DNA of 64,000 nt from an uncultured Pelagibacteraceae bacterium (GCA_902588585.1 CACIPQ010000003.1:1-64000); one strand, 5' to 3'; positions 35,789 to 45,461 are shown, counted from the stretch's first letter. A program made the numbers and translations. The notes: a model not told the origin generated them from the sequence alone.

Positions 35789-37147
35789 ATGCTGGATAAA
35801 TATTTTGAGTACAGAAAGCACAAAACCACTTTCAATACAGAAGTTGTAGCTGGGGTCACGACATTCCTAACTATGGCTTACATTATGTTCTTAAATCCCT
35901 TTATTCTTTCCGGTGAATTCGCTGGAACAGAAAAAGGTTTTTTTGATTTTGGAGGTGTATACACCGCTACAATTGTAGCAACTGCCATAGCCTGTTTTAT
36001 TATGGCATTTTATGGAAAAACTTGGCCGATAGGTCTTGCGCCTGGGATGGGTATTAATGCATTCGTTGCATTTGGCGTAGTTGGAGGAATGAAATATACA
36101 CCTGCCGAAGCTTTATCAACCGTATTGCTTGCAGGAATATTATTTTTATTAGTATCTCTAACTCCTATCAGGGCTTGGATTATCAATTCTATTCCAAGAA
36201 GTTTAAAACTCGGAATTGGAGCTGGTATTGGACTATTCTTGTCTATTATTGGTTTAGAAATAATGGGAGTAGTTGGAGATCATCCTGTAACATTAGTAAC
36301 GCTAGGAGATATTAAAAATCCACTAGTTTTGTTGGGTTGTCTTGCCTTGGTGGTAATGGTTGTTCTAGAAAAAATGAAAGTTAGAGGCAATATTATTATC
36401 GGGATATTAGGATTTAGTATCTTAGCTTGGTTACCAATGTGGGATTGGACTGGAGCAACAATTGAGGGTGGAAAATCATTAGCAAGATTTAATGGTGTTT
36501 TTTCTGCGCCTCCGTCAATGAGTTATCTCTTTGAAGCTGTTGAAGGTTTTAGTACAGGAAAAGTTTTATCTGGAGGTGGATTGACAGTAATATTCACACT
36601 ATTCTTTATAGACTTTTTTGACACAGCTGGAACTTTAACTTCTGTTGCAAACGTTTCTGGTAAAGTAAAAGGAAACAAAGTCGAAGACATTGATAGAGCA
36701 ATGCTTGCGGACAGTGCTGGGACAGTGGCTGGTGCGTTCATGGGAACAACTACAGTTACAAGCTATGTTGAATCTGGTGCCGGAGTTAAAGCAGGTGGAC
36801 GAACTGGAATGACCTCTTTGGTTATTGGAGTTCTGTTTCTTCTTTGCCTAGGGTTTGCGCCTTTAGCGACAAGCCTTCCTAAAGAAATAGATGGTGCTGC
36901 ACTTGTATATGTGGCTGTTCTGTTTGTAAGAAACATTACAGATATAGAGTGGGATGATATAGCAGAATCTGCTCCTGCAGTGATAGCTATGATCACTATG
37001 CCACTTACCTATAGCATATCAAATGGTATCGCTTTAGCTTTTATAGCTTATGCGCTAATTAAGATATTGAGCGGCAATGCTGCTAAAACATCACCAGCAA
37101 TATGGGTTGTTGCAGTATTAAGTGTAATGAGCTTTGCAGTAGCTTAA
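35789..37147 (+). CDS. NCS2-family purine permease (AzgA-like)
   Basis: A 452-residue polytopic permease with the AzgA/GhxP opening (EYRKHKTTFNTEVVAGVTTFLTMAYIMFLNP, residues 6-36 by position), the transport-site helix APGMGINAFVAFGVV, and FIDFFDTAGTL near 275, the region of the substrate-binding Asp/Glu. It probably imports hypoxanthine, guanine or adenine. The convergent phosphoribosyltransferase at 37188 would trap such bases as nucleotides. Confidence 0.88.
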   Translation: MLDKYFEYRKHKTTFNTEVVAGVTTFLTMAYIMFLNPFILSGEFAGTEKGFFDFGGVYTATIVATAIACFIMAFYGKTWPIGLAPGMGINAFVAFGVVGGMKYTPAEALSTVLLAGILFLLVSLTPIRAWIINSIPRSLKLGIGAGIGLFLSIIGLEIMGVVGDHPVTLVTLGDIKNPLVLLGCLALVVMVVLEKMKVRGNIIIGILGFSILAWLPMWDWTGATIEGGKSLARFNGVFSAPPSMSYLFEAVEGFSTGKVLSGGGLTVIFTLFFIDFFDTAGTLTSVANVSGKVKGNKVEDIDRAMLADSAGTVAGAFMGTTTVTSYVESGAGVKAGGRTGMTSLVIGVLFLLCLGFAPLATSLPKEIDGAALVYVAVLFVRNITDIEWDDIAESAPAVIAMITMPLTYSISNGIALAFIAYALIKILSGNAAKTSPAIWVVAVLSVMSFAVA

Positions 37148-37163
37148 GAATATTAAATAATTT

Positions 37164-37202
37164 TTAAAAAAAGGGTTGAACGAAAGTTTAACCCTTTTTT
37201 TT
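37164..37202. terminator. Bidirectional terminator between permease and phosphoribosyltransferase genes
   Basis: GGGTTGAAC and GTTTAACCC pair (one G-T) around a GAAA tetraloop at 37173-37194, with A tracts before and T tracts after. It serves both convergent genes. The TAA stop of the minus-strand gene (37188-37190) is inside the stem. Confidence 0.85.
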
Positions 37203-37718
37203 ATGTTTTTTTTTCAATTCTTCAATTTTAATTTCTTCGTAATGTTCAAAAGGTTGTACAATCCATGGATCACTTTTTAATCTAACGGCACAATAATCTG
37301 GTTCAAATGTTGATTTTTTTTTCTTCCATAAAGTTGCTGTTTTTATATCTTCGATTTTATCTTTTATTGGTTCATATTTTTTTAACCAATCTACACTTTT
37401 GTTTAAAGTAATTCCTGTATCTGAAAGATCATCACATAAAAGTATTTTCCCACCCATATTTTTTGCAATCGAACTCATCTCTCTAGAAAAGACTATGTCT
37501 CCTTGTTCGTCCTCAACGCCTTTACCACTGTAAGATTCAACAGCTAGGTAAGCACATTTTAATTTAAAAACTCTGCTTAAAACATCTATCATAGGTGCTG
37601 CTCCACGCATGATACCAACAAGCAGGGTAGGCTTGTAACCGCTATCATGGACCATGATTGCCAATTTTTCCACAGTCCTGTTATATTCATCCCATGAAAC
37701 AATTAATTTTTCTGACAT
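37188..37718 (-). CDS. Purine phosphoribosyltransferase
   Basis: A 176-residue type I phosphoribosyltransferase. The PRPP motif is LLCDDLSDTGITL near 87, preceded by GIMRGAAPMIDVLSR near 37. The late KSDPWIVQPFEHYEE end resembles xanthine/hypoxanthine forms. It makes nucleotides from free bases and PRPP. The final residues (KKKHKKKG) are encoded within the shared terminator. Confidence 0.83.
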   Translation of the reverse strand: MSEKLIVSWDEYNRTVEKLAIMVHDSGYKPTLLVGIMRGAAPMIDVLSRVFKLKCAYLAVESYSGKGVEDEQGDIVFSREMSSIAKNMGGKILLCDDLSDTGITLNKSVDWLKKYEPIKDKIEDIKTATLWKKKKSTFEPDYCAVRLKSDPWIVQPFEHYEEIKIEELKKKHKKKG

Positions 37719-37770
37719 ATTAATTCTGCTATCATAGTTAAAAAAAACTTAATTAAAAAGGAGAAAATTT

Positions 37771-38070
37771 ATGGCAAAAGGCTATTGGATAAGTTTGTAT
37801 ACAAAAATTGAAAATCAAGAGAATCAAAAAAAGTATGCTAAAACTGTAACTCCCATTATCAAAAGTTATGGAGGCACACCTCTTGTAAGGGGAGGAAAAT
37901 ATAAGGTTTATGACGGGGACAACTTTCAAAGAACGGTTGTTTGGGAATTTCCTAGCTATGAAAAAGCAGTCGAATGTCATAGCTCTAAAGAATATCAAGC
38001 TGGTTGGAATCTAACTAAAGAAACAAGTGTAAGACACATGCAAATCGTTGAAGGATTTAGTACTGAATAG
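37771..38070 (+). CDS. DUF1330 family protein
   Basis: A 99-residue protein with a dimeric alpha-beta barrel look: AKGYWISLYTKIEN strand, YGGTPLVRGGKY, VWEFPSYEKAVECHSSKEYQ and a final strand. DUF1330 proteins occur widely in proteobacteria; their role is unknown. AAAGGAG stands just upstream of the ATG, a strong ribosome site. It overlaps the convergent glycosylase gene by 14 bases. Confidence 0.85.
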   Translation: MAKGYWISLYTKIENQENQKKYAKTVTPIIKSYGGTPLVRGGKYKVYDGDNFQRTVVWEFPSYEKAVECHSSKEYQAGWNLTKETSVRHMQIVEGFSTE

Positions 38071-38674
38071 GTTCGTTATCTATTGATCGCCAAAAATACC
38101 AGGTAGCTACAGAACAATAAGGTGAAAATTTTTTTTGAAGTTTTTTTACAAAACTTTTAGGGGGTAAATAACTTTTTTTATAATTAACGGAGATAGCTCT
38201 AAGCAAACCTATGTCTTGGACTGGCCAAATGTTTGGTCTGTTAAAAAAGAAAAGAAGGGCCATTTCTGCTGACCATCTTCCAATTTGTCTTAAGCTAGAA
38301 AGATAAATAATTGCTTCCTCATCATTCATTTTTTTTATTAATCTTGGATCAAAAGACTTATCCAAAATTTTTTCTGACAAACTTTTTATTCCCAGTGCTT
38401 TTTGTCGACTTAAACCACACTTTCTCAAAGACCCCAGGGAAAGCTTTGAAACAACCTTTGGATTAATTTTTCCCTTACATTTTTTTTCAAACTTAGAAAA
38501 TACCGAATCAGCTGCTGCAGTAGAAATTTGTTGGCCTACTATAGATCTTGAAAGAGAATAAAAAAAGTTATTTCGAGTGGTTAGGTGACCTTTGTGAGAT
38601 CTAATTAATCTAAACATAACTCTATCTTTTTTGGAAAGATATTTTTTTGATTTTTCCCACCACCTAGGTTTCAT
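38057..38674 (-). CDS. DNA-3-methyladenine glycosylase II family (AlkA-like)
   Basis: A 205-residue HhH-GPD glycosylase. The helix-hairpin-helix is LRQIGRWSAEMALL near 132 and the catalytic Asp lies in VQDIGLLRAI about twenty residues later. SIVGQQIS near 48 is the usual N-terminal block. It removes alkylated bases from DNA. There are no Cys ligands for an iron-sulfur cluster, which argues against EndoIII/MutY. It overlaps the upstream EamA gene by four bases. Confidence 0.88.
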   Translation of the reverse strand: MKPRWWEKSKKYLSKKDRVMFRLIRSHKGHLTTRNNFFYSLSRSIVGQQISTAAADSVFSKFEKKCKGKINPKVVSKLSLGSLRKCGLSRQKALGIKSLSEKILDKSFDPRLIKKMNDEEAIIYLSSLRQIGRWSAEMALLFFFNRPNIWPVQDIGLLRAISVNYKKSYLPPKSFVKKLQKKFSPYCSVATWYFWRSIDNEPIQY

Positions 38675-39549
38675 ACTCTTGGTGCCACAACTTGTTTTTT
38701 TAATGTTGCTTCCCTTCTAAAAATTATAAATGAGCTTACAACGATAAGGCTGGCCCCTAATAAAGTCATCGATTTTGGTATTTCGCTGAAAATTAAATAA
38801 CCCGCCACAACTGCAACTACTAAAGATAAATATTTAATAGGAGAAACAAGGCTTGCATCAGCCAATCTATAACTTTGGGTAAGCAATAAATTTGCTATAC
38901 CTCCAGATAAACCAAGTATTGCAAATAAAAGTGCCTCGTATGGTGTTGGCCAAATCCAACCATTTAAAATAGTACTAAGACCGACTAAAAGAGATAGGAT
39001 AGAAAAGTAAAATGCTATCAAATAATTTGGTTCAGTTTTTGATAAACTTCTTATACTTATTGCCACATTAGCAAAGCCTAGTGAAAAAATAATTGGAAAA
39101 ATATAATAAAGATTCATTTCTTCAAAAGCAGGACGAACTATAAATAGCATTCCTATAAAACCGATTAGAACTGCAGACCATCTTCTTATACCTACTTTTT
39201 CTGAAAGAAAAATTACGGACATTATGGTCACAAATAAAGGTCCAGTAAAAGTTAAACTAATAACGTCAGCTAAAGGTAAATTTCTTAAAGCAACAAACAA
39301 GGCGATAATAGCAATTGTTCCACTAACTGCTCTGAAAGCATGAAGTATTGGTCTTTTAGTTTTATAAAAAGTAAAAATTTTATTTCTAGGTATTAAAAAA
39401 AGGATTGGTATCATTCCGAAAAAAAACCGCATGAACAAAACTTGTCCAAATGGGACATCATTTAAGTATTTAACTATCAAATCCATGCTGCTGAAACAGA
39501 TTACTGATCCAACCATGTATAAAACTGCCTTTTGTGATTTTGTGAGCAA
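38671..39549 (-). CDS. EamA/DMT-family transporter
   Basis: A 292-residue permease with ten predicted membrane helices in two EamA repeats. Landmarks: GSVICFSSMDLIVKYL, PLADVISLTFTGPLFVTIM at the end of repeat 1, and ADASLVSPIKYLSLVVAVVAG in repeat 2. Substrate unknown, perhaps amino acids or metabolites. The start appears to be TTG 39549: GGCGG lies five bases before it, while the next ATG would cut into helix 1. Confidence 0.87.
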   Translation of the reverse strand: MLTKSQKAVLYMVGSVICFSSMDLIVKYLNDVPFGQVLFMRFFFGMIPILFLIPRNKIFTFYKTKRPILHAFRAVSGTIAIIALFVALRNLPLADVISLTFTGPLFVTIMSVIFLSEKVGIRRWSAVLIGFIGMLFIVRPAFEEMNLYYIFPIIFSLGFANVAISIRSLSKTEPNYLIAFYFSILSLLVGLSTILNGWIWPTPYEALLFAILGLSGGIANLLLTQSYRLADASLVSPIKYLSLVVAVVAGYLIFSEIPKSMTLLGASLIVVSSFIIFRREATLKKQVVAPRV

Positions 39550-39597
39550 ATTTACCGCCTTTAATTAATTTAATTAACATATTAGAATTTCAATACA

Positions 39598-40050
39598 ATG
39601 GAAACTGGAATATTTGCAGCTGGTTGTTTTTGGAAACCTGATCTAGAGTTTGAAAAGCTTGAGGGTGTTAAAAAAACTGAAGTGGGTTACTGCGGGGGCA
39701 ATAACTCAAATACAACTTATGAAAATGTTTGTACAGGCACTACTAATCATGCCGAAGTAGTTAAAGTTTATTATGACGAAAATATTATTTCCTATCAAGA
39801 ATTATTGAACTTTTTTTTAAAAATCCATGACCCGACAACTCTTAACAAACAGGGACCGGACATAGGTACGCAATATAGAAGTGAGATTTTTTACACTAAA
39901 GAAGAACAAAAAGATATTGCTGAAAAAGTTATAGAAAAAGCAAATGAAAAATTTAAAGGGAAAATTGTGACAAAAATTTCAAAAGAATCCAATTATTGCA
40001 AAGCTGAAGATTATCATCAAAAATATCTTAGAAAGAAAGGAATGTTATGA
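39598..40050 (+). CDS. msrA: Peptide methionine sulfoxide reductase MsrA
   Basis: A 150-residue MsrA. Catalytic Cys10 is in AAGCFWKPD; the family motif is GCFWG, so Lys replaces Gly. VGYCGG, the TTNHAEVVKV segment (catalytic Glu), HDPTTLNKQGPDIGTQYRS and the AEDYHQKYL end are normal. Repairs methionine-S-sulfoxide. It overlaps the sulfurtransferase start by four bases. Confidence 0.92.
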   Translation: METGIFAAGCFWKPDLEFEKLEGVKKTEVGYCGGNNSNTTYENVCTGTTNHAEVVKVYYDENIISYQELLNFFLKIHDPTTLNKQGPDIGTQYRSEIFYTKEEQKDIAEKVIEKANEKFKGKIVTKISKESNYCKAEDYHQKYLRKKGML

Positions 40051-40856
40051 ATTTAGTTACAACAGATTGGTTAGAATCTAATTTAGATAAAGTAAAAATA
40101 TTTGATGCCAGTTGGCATATGCCTTCTACAAAACGTAATGCTAAAAAAGAATACGATGAAAAACATATTAGAGGAGCAATATTTTGGGATATAAATGAAC
40201 ATAGCAATAAAAATTCGCCTTATCCACATATGATGTCTAATTCAGATTATTGGACCAAAATGTTATGGTCCTACGGAGTTAGAAATGAAGATCATATTAT
40301 AGTATATGATTTCAGTGATCTATATAGCTCCTGTAGATTATGGTTTGCTCTAAAATATTTTGGTCATCAAATGGTTTCTGTTTTAGATGGTGGGTTAAAA
40401 AAATGGCTCAAAGAAGATAGAGAAACTACAAATAAGTTAGAAAAAATTCAAAAATCAAATAGCTACAGTGTAAATGAAAATATTAAATGGATTAAAAATA
40501 AAAGACAAATTGATGAAAACATTAAAAATTTTTCTTTCCAAATAGTTGATGCTCGAAGTCGTGAACGTTTTGAAGGAAAGGTAGAAGAACCTCGTCCTGG
40601 ATTAAAAAGAGGCTGTATAACGGGCTCAAAAAACATTCCTTTTAAAGATTGTATTAACTCTGAAACAAATGCTTTTAAGAAGAAATCTGAATTAACTCAA
40701 ATTTTTAATCAAAATAATGTAGATCCTACTAAGCCCGTGGTTTTTACTTGTGGTTCTGGAGTGACTGCTTGCGTTTTAGGTATGGCATATTCTTTGATAA
40801 GTGATAAAAATGCTGTGATTTATGATGGTTCTTGGTCTGAGTATGGAGAAAAATGA
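40047..40856 (+). CDS. sseA: 3-mercaptopyruvate sulfurtransferase/rhodanese (SseA-like)
   Basis: A 269-residue tandem rhodanese. The inactive N-terminal domain has the DASWHMPSTKRNAKKEY block; the active domain has VDARSRERFEGKVEEPRPG and the cysteine loop CGSGVTACV, whose form favours mercaptopyruvate over thiosulfate. It overlaps msrA and the adaptor gene by four bases each. Confidence 0.9.
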   Translation: MNLVTTDWLESNLDKVKIFDASWHMPSTKRNAKKEYDEKHIRGAIFWDINEHSNKNSPYPHMMSNSDYWTKMLWSYGVRNEDHIIVYDFSDLYSSCRLWFALKYFGHQMVSVLDGGLKKWLKEDRETTNKLEKIQKSNSYSVNENIKWIKNKRQIDENIKNFSFQIVDARSRERFEGKVEEPRPGLKRGCITGSKNIPFKDCINSETNAFKKKSELTQIFNQNNVDPTKPVVFTCGSGVTACVLGMAYSLISDKNAVIYDGSWSEYGEK

Positions 40857-41719
40857 AAAGATCTAAAAAAGTAACTATAGGAATTATAATATTTTTTATT
40901 ATCGTTGCGACTGTAATTGGTGGCAGAACAGCGATGGGTATTTATTTTAAAAAAAAATTTGGTAAACGCCCTCCTCCAGGAGTTATAGTAGAATTAGTTT
41001 CTGAAAAAAAATTTAATCAAACCATTGAAAGTTATTGTACTGCGTTGAGTAGCAAAACTACTTCTTTTAAAATTAAAAAAAGTGATCTGTTGGAACCAAT
41101 AAAATTTCAAAAAAAAGTTAAAAAAGGTGGTGTAATTGCCAAATTACAAAACAAAACTATAACAGCGCCCTTTACTGGAACAATCGGAACACGTGGGATT
41201 AGTTCATCTATTTTAGGTACTGACTCGATAATGGTAACCTTGGATGATGCTAATAAAATACTTTGTGATTTGCAGATCCCTGAAGTATTTGCTGCTGTCA
41301 TAAAAAAAGATTTACAAGTTAATGCAAGATTTCTAGCTTACAAAAACAAATTATATAATGGAAAAATCGTTTCTCACGCCTCTCGAATAGACGCACAAAC
41401 ACGTAGTATTTTGGCCAGAGCACAAATAAATAATGAAAATCTTGAAATACTTCCTGGTTCTTTACTTGATATTGAAGTGTTCTATAATAACGAAGAAGCA
41501 CTTTCCGTAGCAGATACAAGTATCATTTTTGAAGATGAGAAGAAATTTGTTTATAAAATTTTAGATAATAACAAAATTCAAAAGACAGAAGTTGTAACAG
41601 GAATAAGAAAAGATGGAAATCTTCAAATTTTAGAAGGCTTAAGTCCTAATGATCGAGTAATTAAAGAAGGACTGTCCAGACTTAGTGACGGAATGCTTGT
41701 TAGACCCATATTAAAATAA
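40853..41719 (+). CDS. RND efflux periplasmic adaptor, short form
   Basis: A 288-residue membrane-fusion protein: one N-terminal anchor helix (about 7-23), then lipoyl, beta-barrel and membrane-proximal domains. The lipoyl halves join directly (KKGGVIAKLQNKTITAPFTG, residues 90-109) without the alpha-helical hairpin that normally sits between them and contacts TolC. It ends with a VVTGIRKDGNLQILEGLSP-like domain. It feeds the RND pump one base downstream. Confidence 0.87.
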   Translation: MKRSKKVTIGIIIFFIIVATVIGGRTAMGIYFKKKFGKRPPPGVIVELVSEKKFNQTIESYCTALSSKTTSFKIKKSDLLEPIKFQKKVKKGGVIAKLQNKTITAPFTGTIGTRGISSSILGTDSIMVTLDDANKILCDLQIPEVFAAVIKKDLQVNARFLAYKNKLYNGKIVSHASRIDAQTRSILARAQINNENLEILPGSLLDIEVFYNNEEALSVADTSIIFEDEKKFVYKILDNNKIQKTEVVTGIRKDGNLQILEGLSPNDRVIKEGLSRLSDGMLVRPILK

Positions 41720-41720
41720 A

Positions 41721-44700
41721 ATGCATAATTTTTGTCTGCTAAATATAAAAAGACCAGTTTTAAGTTCTGTTTTTTCTCTATTGCTTGTAGTTTTTGGCCT
41801 TTATACATTTTTTGAAATTAGTACTAGAGAACTTCCAAAAAATCTCCAGCCTCCCGAAGTAGTCATTTCAACTAAATATACCGGTGCAAGCCCATCCATA
41901 ATTGCATCTGAAATTTCAGAACCAATTGAACTAGCGGTTGGTGGTGCAGAAGGTATTAAATCAATTGATACATTGTCAGAAATTGGAAGGAGCACTGTAA
42001 AAATTGAATTTTTTACTAACATTGACGTAGATGACGCTGCCAATGATATTCGAGAAAGAATAGCTAGAATTATAGATAACCTGCCAGAAGACAGTAAGGC
42101 TCCAGAAGTAAGAAAAGCTTCAGCGGGATTTTCTACTAGTATGTGGCTATCTGTAAGCAGCACTTCCTGGAATTCTTTAGATATTGGCGACTATGTGAAA
42201 AGAAATTTGGTTGATGCTTTCAGCTCCGTTCCTGGAACAGGAAGAGTAATTGTTGGGGGAATTAATGAAAAAGCAGTAAGGGTTTATCTTAACCCGGTTA
42301 AACTCATTGCAAATGATTTAGATATTAGAGAAGTAGAAAGTTCTATAAGAAAAAATAATATTGCTGTGCCCGCCGGAACAATTGAAGCAAACAACGTAGA
42401 TCTTACGCTTGACCTTGGAAAAACTTACACGAATATTAATTCTATTAAAAAGCTTCCAATAAAAAAAATCAGAGGAAAAATTATAGCTTTGGGAGATTTA
42501 GGGGAAGTTAAGTATGGTCCAGTTTCTGAAAAAACTTTATTTAAAGCACAAAGTCCGGATTCATTAAATGAAAATACTGTTGGAATAGGTATATATGCCC
42601 GAACAAACGAAAGCACGGTGACACTTTCAAATAATATTAGAGAAAAAATTGAAGAAGTAAAAAAAACACTACCTGATGGTCTTAAATTATCAGTAAGTTT
42701 TGACAGGGCCACTTATATTAAAGAGGCCATTGAAATGTGTTATCAATCAATAATTTTAGCTTTAGCATTAGTTGTCGGAATTATTTATCTTTTTTTAGGG
42801 AACATAAGAGCCACAATTGTTCCAGCTGTAACACTGCCTGTCAGTTTAGTAGGTGCTTGTCTTGGTTTGTGGATTTTTGGTCTTACTATCAACGTTTTTA
42901 CACTGCTTGCTATCATACTAAGTGTGGCCATCGTAACTGACGATAGTGTTGTTATGACAGAATCAATTTATCACAGAGTTGAACAAGGAGATACTCCTCT
43001 TGCAGCAGCGGCTACTGGATCTAAAAATGTTATTTTTGCGATTTTATCTACAAGCATCATACTTTTAGCAACATTTGCACCCTTATTATTTATTGGGGGA
43101 ATTAGCGGAACTTTATTTAGAGAAATGGCAATAACCCTTTCAATTACAATTGTAATAAGTACCTTTACAGCTCTTTCGATCGCGCCAATGTTAGGATCAA
43201 AATTACTTAACAAAAAAAAATCTAAATCAAAAATAGTTTTAAAATTTGAAAGATTATTTGATTCTTTTGGGCAATTTTATTCTGAAACTTTAAATTATTG
43301 GATAAAAAGACCAAAAACTATAGTTTGGTTTATGATTTTTGTAGTTGCCTTTGCTGCTCTTCTTTTCAAGTTTACCCCTAAAACTTTACTAGAAAGAGAT
43401 CCAGATAGAGGGGTTTATTTGGTTTTTGGAAAAACTGATGAATCTTCTTCTTTTGAATATACCGTTGATAAAGCTGAAAAAGTTGAAAAAAGATTATTGC
43501 CACTTTTGCAAGATGAAAATGAACCTTATCAAAAATTAATTATGAGGGTGCCTGGATTTGGTAGATCTTCACAATCATATAATAGCTTTATAATAATAGC
43601 TTTGCTGGACAATTGGAATGATAGAAAAGACAGTGCACAAAAAATTGTTAGAAAGGCTATAGGAAAAATTGTTACCGTTCCAGGTACAATGGCATTTCCA
43701 TTAACTCCTAACTCAGTTCGTGTAAGCAATTATCAAAAACCAGTTGTAGTGACTATGACAGGACCTTCCTATGAGAGTTTATACAAATGGCAAAATTCTG
43801 TAATGAAACAATTGAGAAATAACAGAGGTTTGGCTGATATAACTTCTGATTATTCGAAAAATAAACCAGAGGTTCAACTGTTGATAGATGAAAATAAAGC
43901 AAAAGATCTGGGTCTTTCTACTCAAGCAATTGGAAAATCTATAGAAACTTTATTCTCTGGAAAAACTGTAACAACATTAAATGAATCGGGAAAGGAATAT
44001 CCCATAATTTTACAAGCGGATCTTAAGGACAGACGAAAAACTGAAAGTCTAAGCAAAATATTTGTACGTTCCGAAACTACTGGTAAGTTAATATCTTTGG
44101 CTAACGTGGTCAGTTTTGAGGAGAGAGGTTCGGCAAAACTATTAACGCGTTACCAAAGATCTAAATCAGTAACCCTTACTGCACGATTAGTAGGCGGTTA
44201 TACGCTAAATGAAGCGCTAAATTTTATTGAAAAAACAATTGATAATGAGGCACCTTCAGCTGGAATTTTTTATAAGGGAAAATCTCTAGACCTCAAAGAG
44301 TCTTCAAGTGAGTTAATTATAATTTTTGCATTGGCCCTGGTAAGTGCCTATCTAGTAATGGCTGGTACTTTCAATGCTTGGCGACAACCTTTTGTGGTTA
44401 TGTTAACGGTGCCTTTAGCTGCCTTAGGAGGTTTAATTTTTATTCTTTTATTTAACAGTACAATAAATATTTTCTCTCAGATTGCTTTGGTTGTGCTAAT
44501 CGGAATTGCTACTAAAAATAGTATTTTAATAGTTGATTGGGCAAACCAACTAAGAATTAAAGGAAAGAGTGTTGAAAATGCTATAGTCGAGTCTTGTATG
44601 AGAAGATTTAGACCGATTATGATGACAAGTTTATCTACTCTTATTGCAATGGTCCCTCTAGTAGTTGGAAACATTGGTCCTGGGGCTGGAGAAGGAATAA

Positions 44701-44852
44701 GGCTAGCGGTAGGTTGTACAATATTTGGCGGAATGTTGATTAGTACTTTTTTAACTTTATTTACTACCCCCGTCTTTTATTTGCTACTTTGTAAAAATTC
44801 TAAAAGGATGGACGAAGTTGATATTCAGCTGGGTAAAGAATTTAGTAAATAA
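41721..44852 (+). CDS. RND-family efflux transporter (AcrB/HAE1-like)
   Basis: A 1043-residue inner-membrane pump with twelve expected helices and two large periplasmic loops. The proton-relay Asp pair is in helix 4 (AIVTDDSVVMTES). NIRATIVPAVTLPVSLVGA and GIATKNSILIVDWANQ are family blocks, the latter holding the helix-10 Lys. Only the adaptor precedes it; no TolC-like gene is next to it. Substrates unknown. It overlaps the convergent lytic transglycosylase gene by 11 bases. Confidence 0.93.
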   Translation: MHNFCLLNIKRPVLSSVFSLLLVVFGLYTFFEISTRELPKNLQPPEVVISTKYTGASPSIIASEISEPIELAVGGAEGIKSIDTLSEIGRSTVKIEFFTNIDVDDAANDIRERIARIIDNLPEDSKAPEVRKASAGFSTSMWLSVSSTSWNSLDIGDYVKRNLVDAFSSVPGTGRVIVGGINEKAVRVYLNPVKLIANDLDIREVESSIRKNNIAVPAGTIEANNVDLTLDLGKTYTNINSIKKLPIKKIRGKIIALGDLGEVKYGPVSEKTLFKAQSPDSLNENTVGIGIYARTNESTVTLSNNIREKIEEVKKTLPDGLKLSVSFDRATYIKEAIEMCYQSIILALALVVGIIYLFLGNIRATIVPAVTLPVSLVGACLGLWIFGLTINVFTLLAIILSVAIVTDDSVVMTESIYHRVEQGDTPLAAAATGSKNVIFAILSTSIILLATFAPLLFIGGISGTLFREMAITLSITIVISTFTALSIAPMLGSKLLNKKKSKSKIVLKFERLFDSFGQFYSETLNYWIKRPKTIVWFMIFVVAFAALLFKFTPKTLLERDPDRGVYLVFGKTDESSSFEYTVDKAEKVEKRLLPLLQDENEPYQKLIMRVPGFGRSSQSYNSFIIIALLDNWNDRKDSAQKIVRKAIGKIVTVPGTMAFPLTPNSVRVSNYQKPVVVTMTGPSYESLYKWQNSVMKQLRNNRGLADITSDYSKNKPEVQLLIDENKAKDLGLSTQAIGKSIETLFSGKTVTTLNESGKEYPIILQADLKDRRKTESLSKIFVRSETTGKLISLANVVSFEERGSAKLLTRYQRSKSVTLTARLVGGYTLNEALNFIEKTIDNEAPSAGIFYKGKSLDLKESSSELIIIFALALVSAYLVMAGTFNAWRQPFVVMLTVPLAALGGLIFILLFNSTINIFSQIALVVLIGIATKNSILIVDWANQLRIKGKSVENAIVESCMRRFRPIMMTSLSTLIAMVPLVVGNIGPGAGEGIRLAVGCTIFGGMLISTFLTLFTTPVFYLLLCKNSKRMDEVDIQLGKEFSK

Positions 44853-45441
44853 TATATTTTTTTCTATTTAACTTATCTCTACATATCGTTAATTGTTTTC
44901 TATAAGTAGAGGCAATATCTTTTGCAGATTTTGCGTATATAATTGCTTTTTTATCCTTAGAATAATTTTTATAATCACCCCAACCTTTATAATAAGCCAA
45001 GTACTGTCTGTAAGCGTCATTTTTAGGTATCTTCAATAATTTGTTGGTCTTACTTACATACCAGCCAATAAAATCGACTGAGTCTTTAAATCTTGCCCTG
45101 GTAGCATATTTGTTTCCAGTTTCTTTTTTATATTGTGCCCAGGTACCTTTAATAGCCTGAGAATACCCAAACGAACTTGATTTACGTTTGTAAGGTATAA
45201 CTTTAAAAAGTTTAATTCTTTCAGGTTTTGCTAGCCAATCAAATCCGCTTTCTTTTTTTACAAATGCTAACTGAATATAAATTGGAACACCCCATTTCTC
45301 TTCAACCTTTTTGGTATGTTTATACCATAAGTATCGATCTTCAAAGATTGCACAGCTATTTTTAGTGTTTTTAGGAACAGAGGAACAAGCGGCAACAAAG
45401 AATAATAAAATTAATAAATAAAAATTTGTTTTTCGAATCAC
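44842..45441 (-). CDS. Lytic transglycosylase-like lipoprotein
   Basis: A 199-residue protein with a lipobox (VAAC, Cys19). The SLT-like domain starts at QLAFVKKESGFDW, where Glu is the likely catalytic acid, followed by SSSFGYSQAIKGTWAQYKKET and YLAYYKGWGDYKNYS. It would cut peptidoglycan from the membrane side. GTG at 45441 is the only reasonable start. A small hairpin lies between it and the nuclease gene. Confidence 0.82.
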   Translation of the reverse strand: MIRKTNFYLLILLFFVAACSSVPKNTKNSCAIFEDRYLWYKHTKKVEEKWGVPIYIQLAFVKKESGFDWLAKPERIKLFKVIPYKRKSSSFGYSQAIKGTWAQYKKETGNKYATRARFKDSVDFIGWYVSKTNKLLKIPKNDAYRQYLAYYKGWGDYKNYSKDKKAIIYAKSAKDIASTYRKQLTICRDKLNRKKYIIY

Positions 45442-45461
45442 AAAACCATTATAAATGGTTT
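45442..45461 (-). terminator. Small intergenic hairpin between nuclease and transglycosylase genes
   Basis: AAACCAT and ATGGTTT pair around a five-base loop, followed by a short T run on the minus strand; the nuclease stop codon lies in it. On the plus strand it is followed by ATTTTTTT. Possibly a weak terminator or an RNA stability hairpin. Confidence 0.35.

Noticed and set aside
35734-35799. 21-codon reading frame upstream of and overlapping the purine permease start
   Set aside because: No ribosome site before it and no clear regulatory logic; chance frame in an AT-rich leader.
42737-42940. 67-codon frame inside the RND pump gene
   Set aside because: Same strand, other frame, Ser/Cys-rich translation typical of an out-of-frame read.
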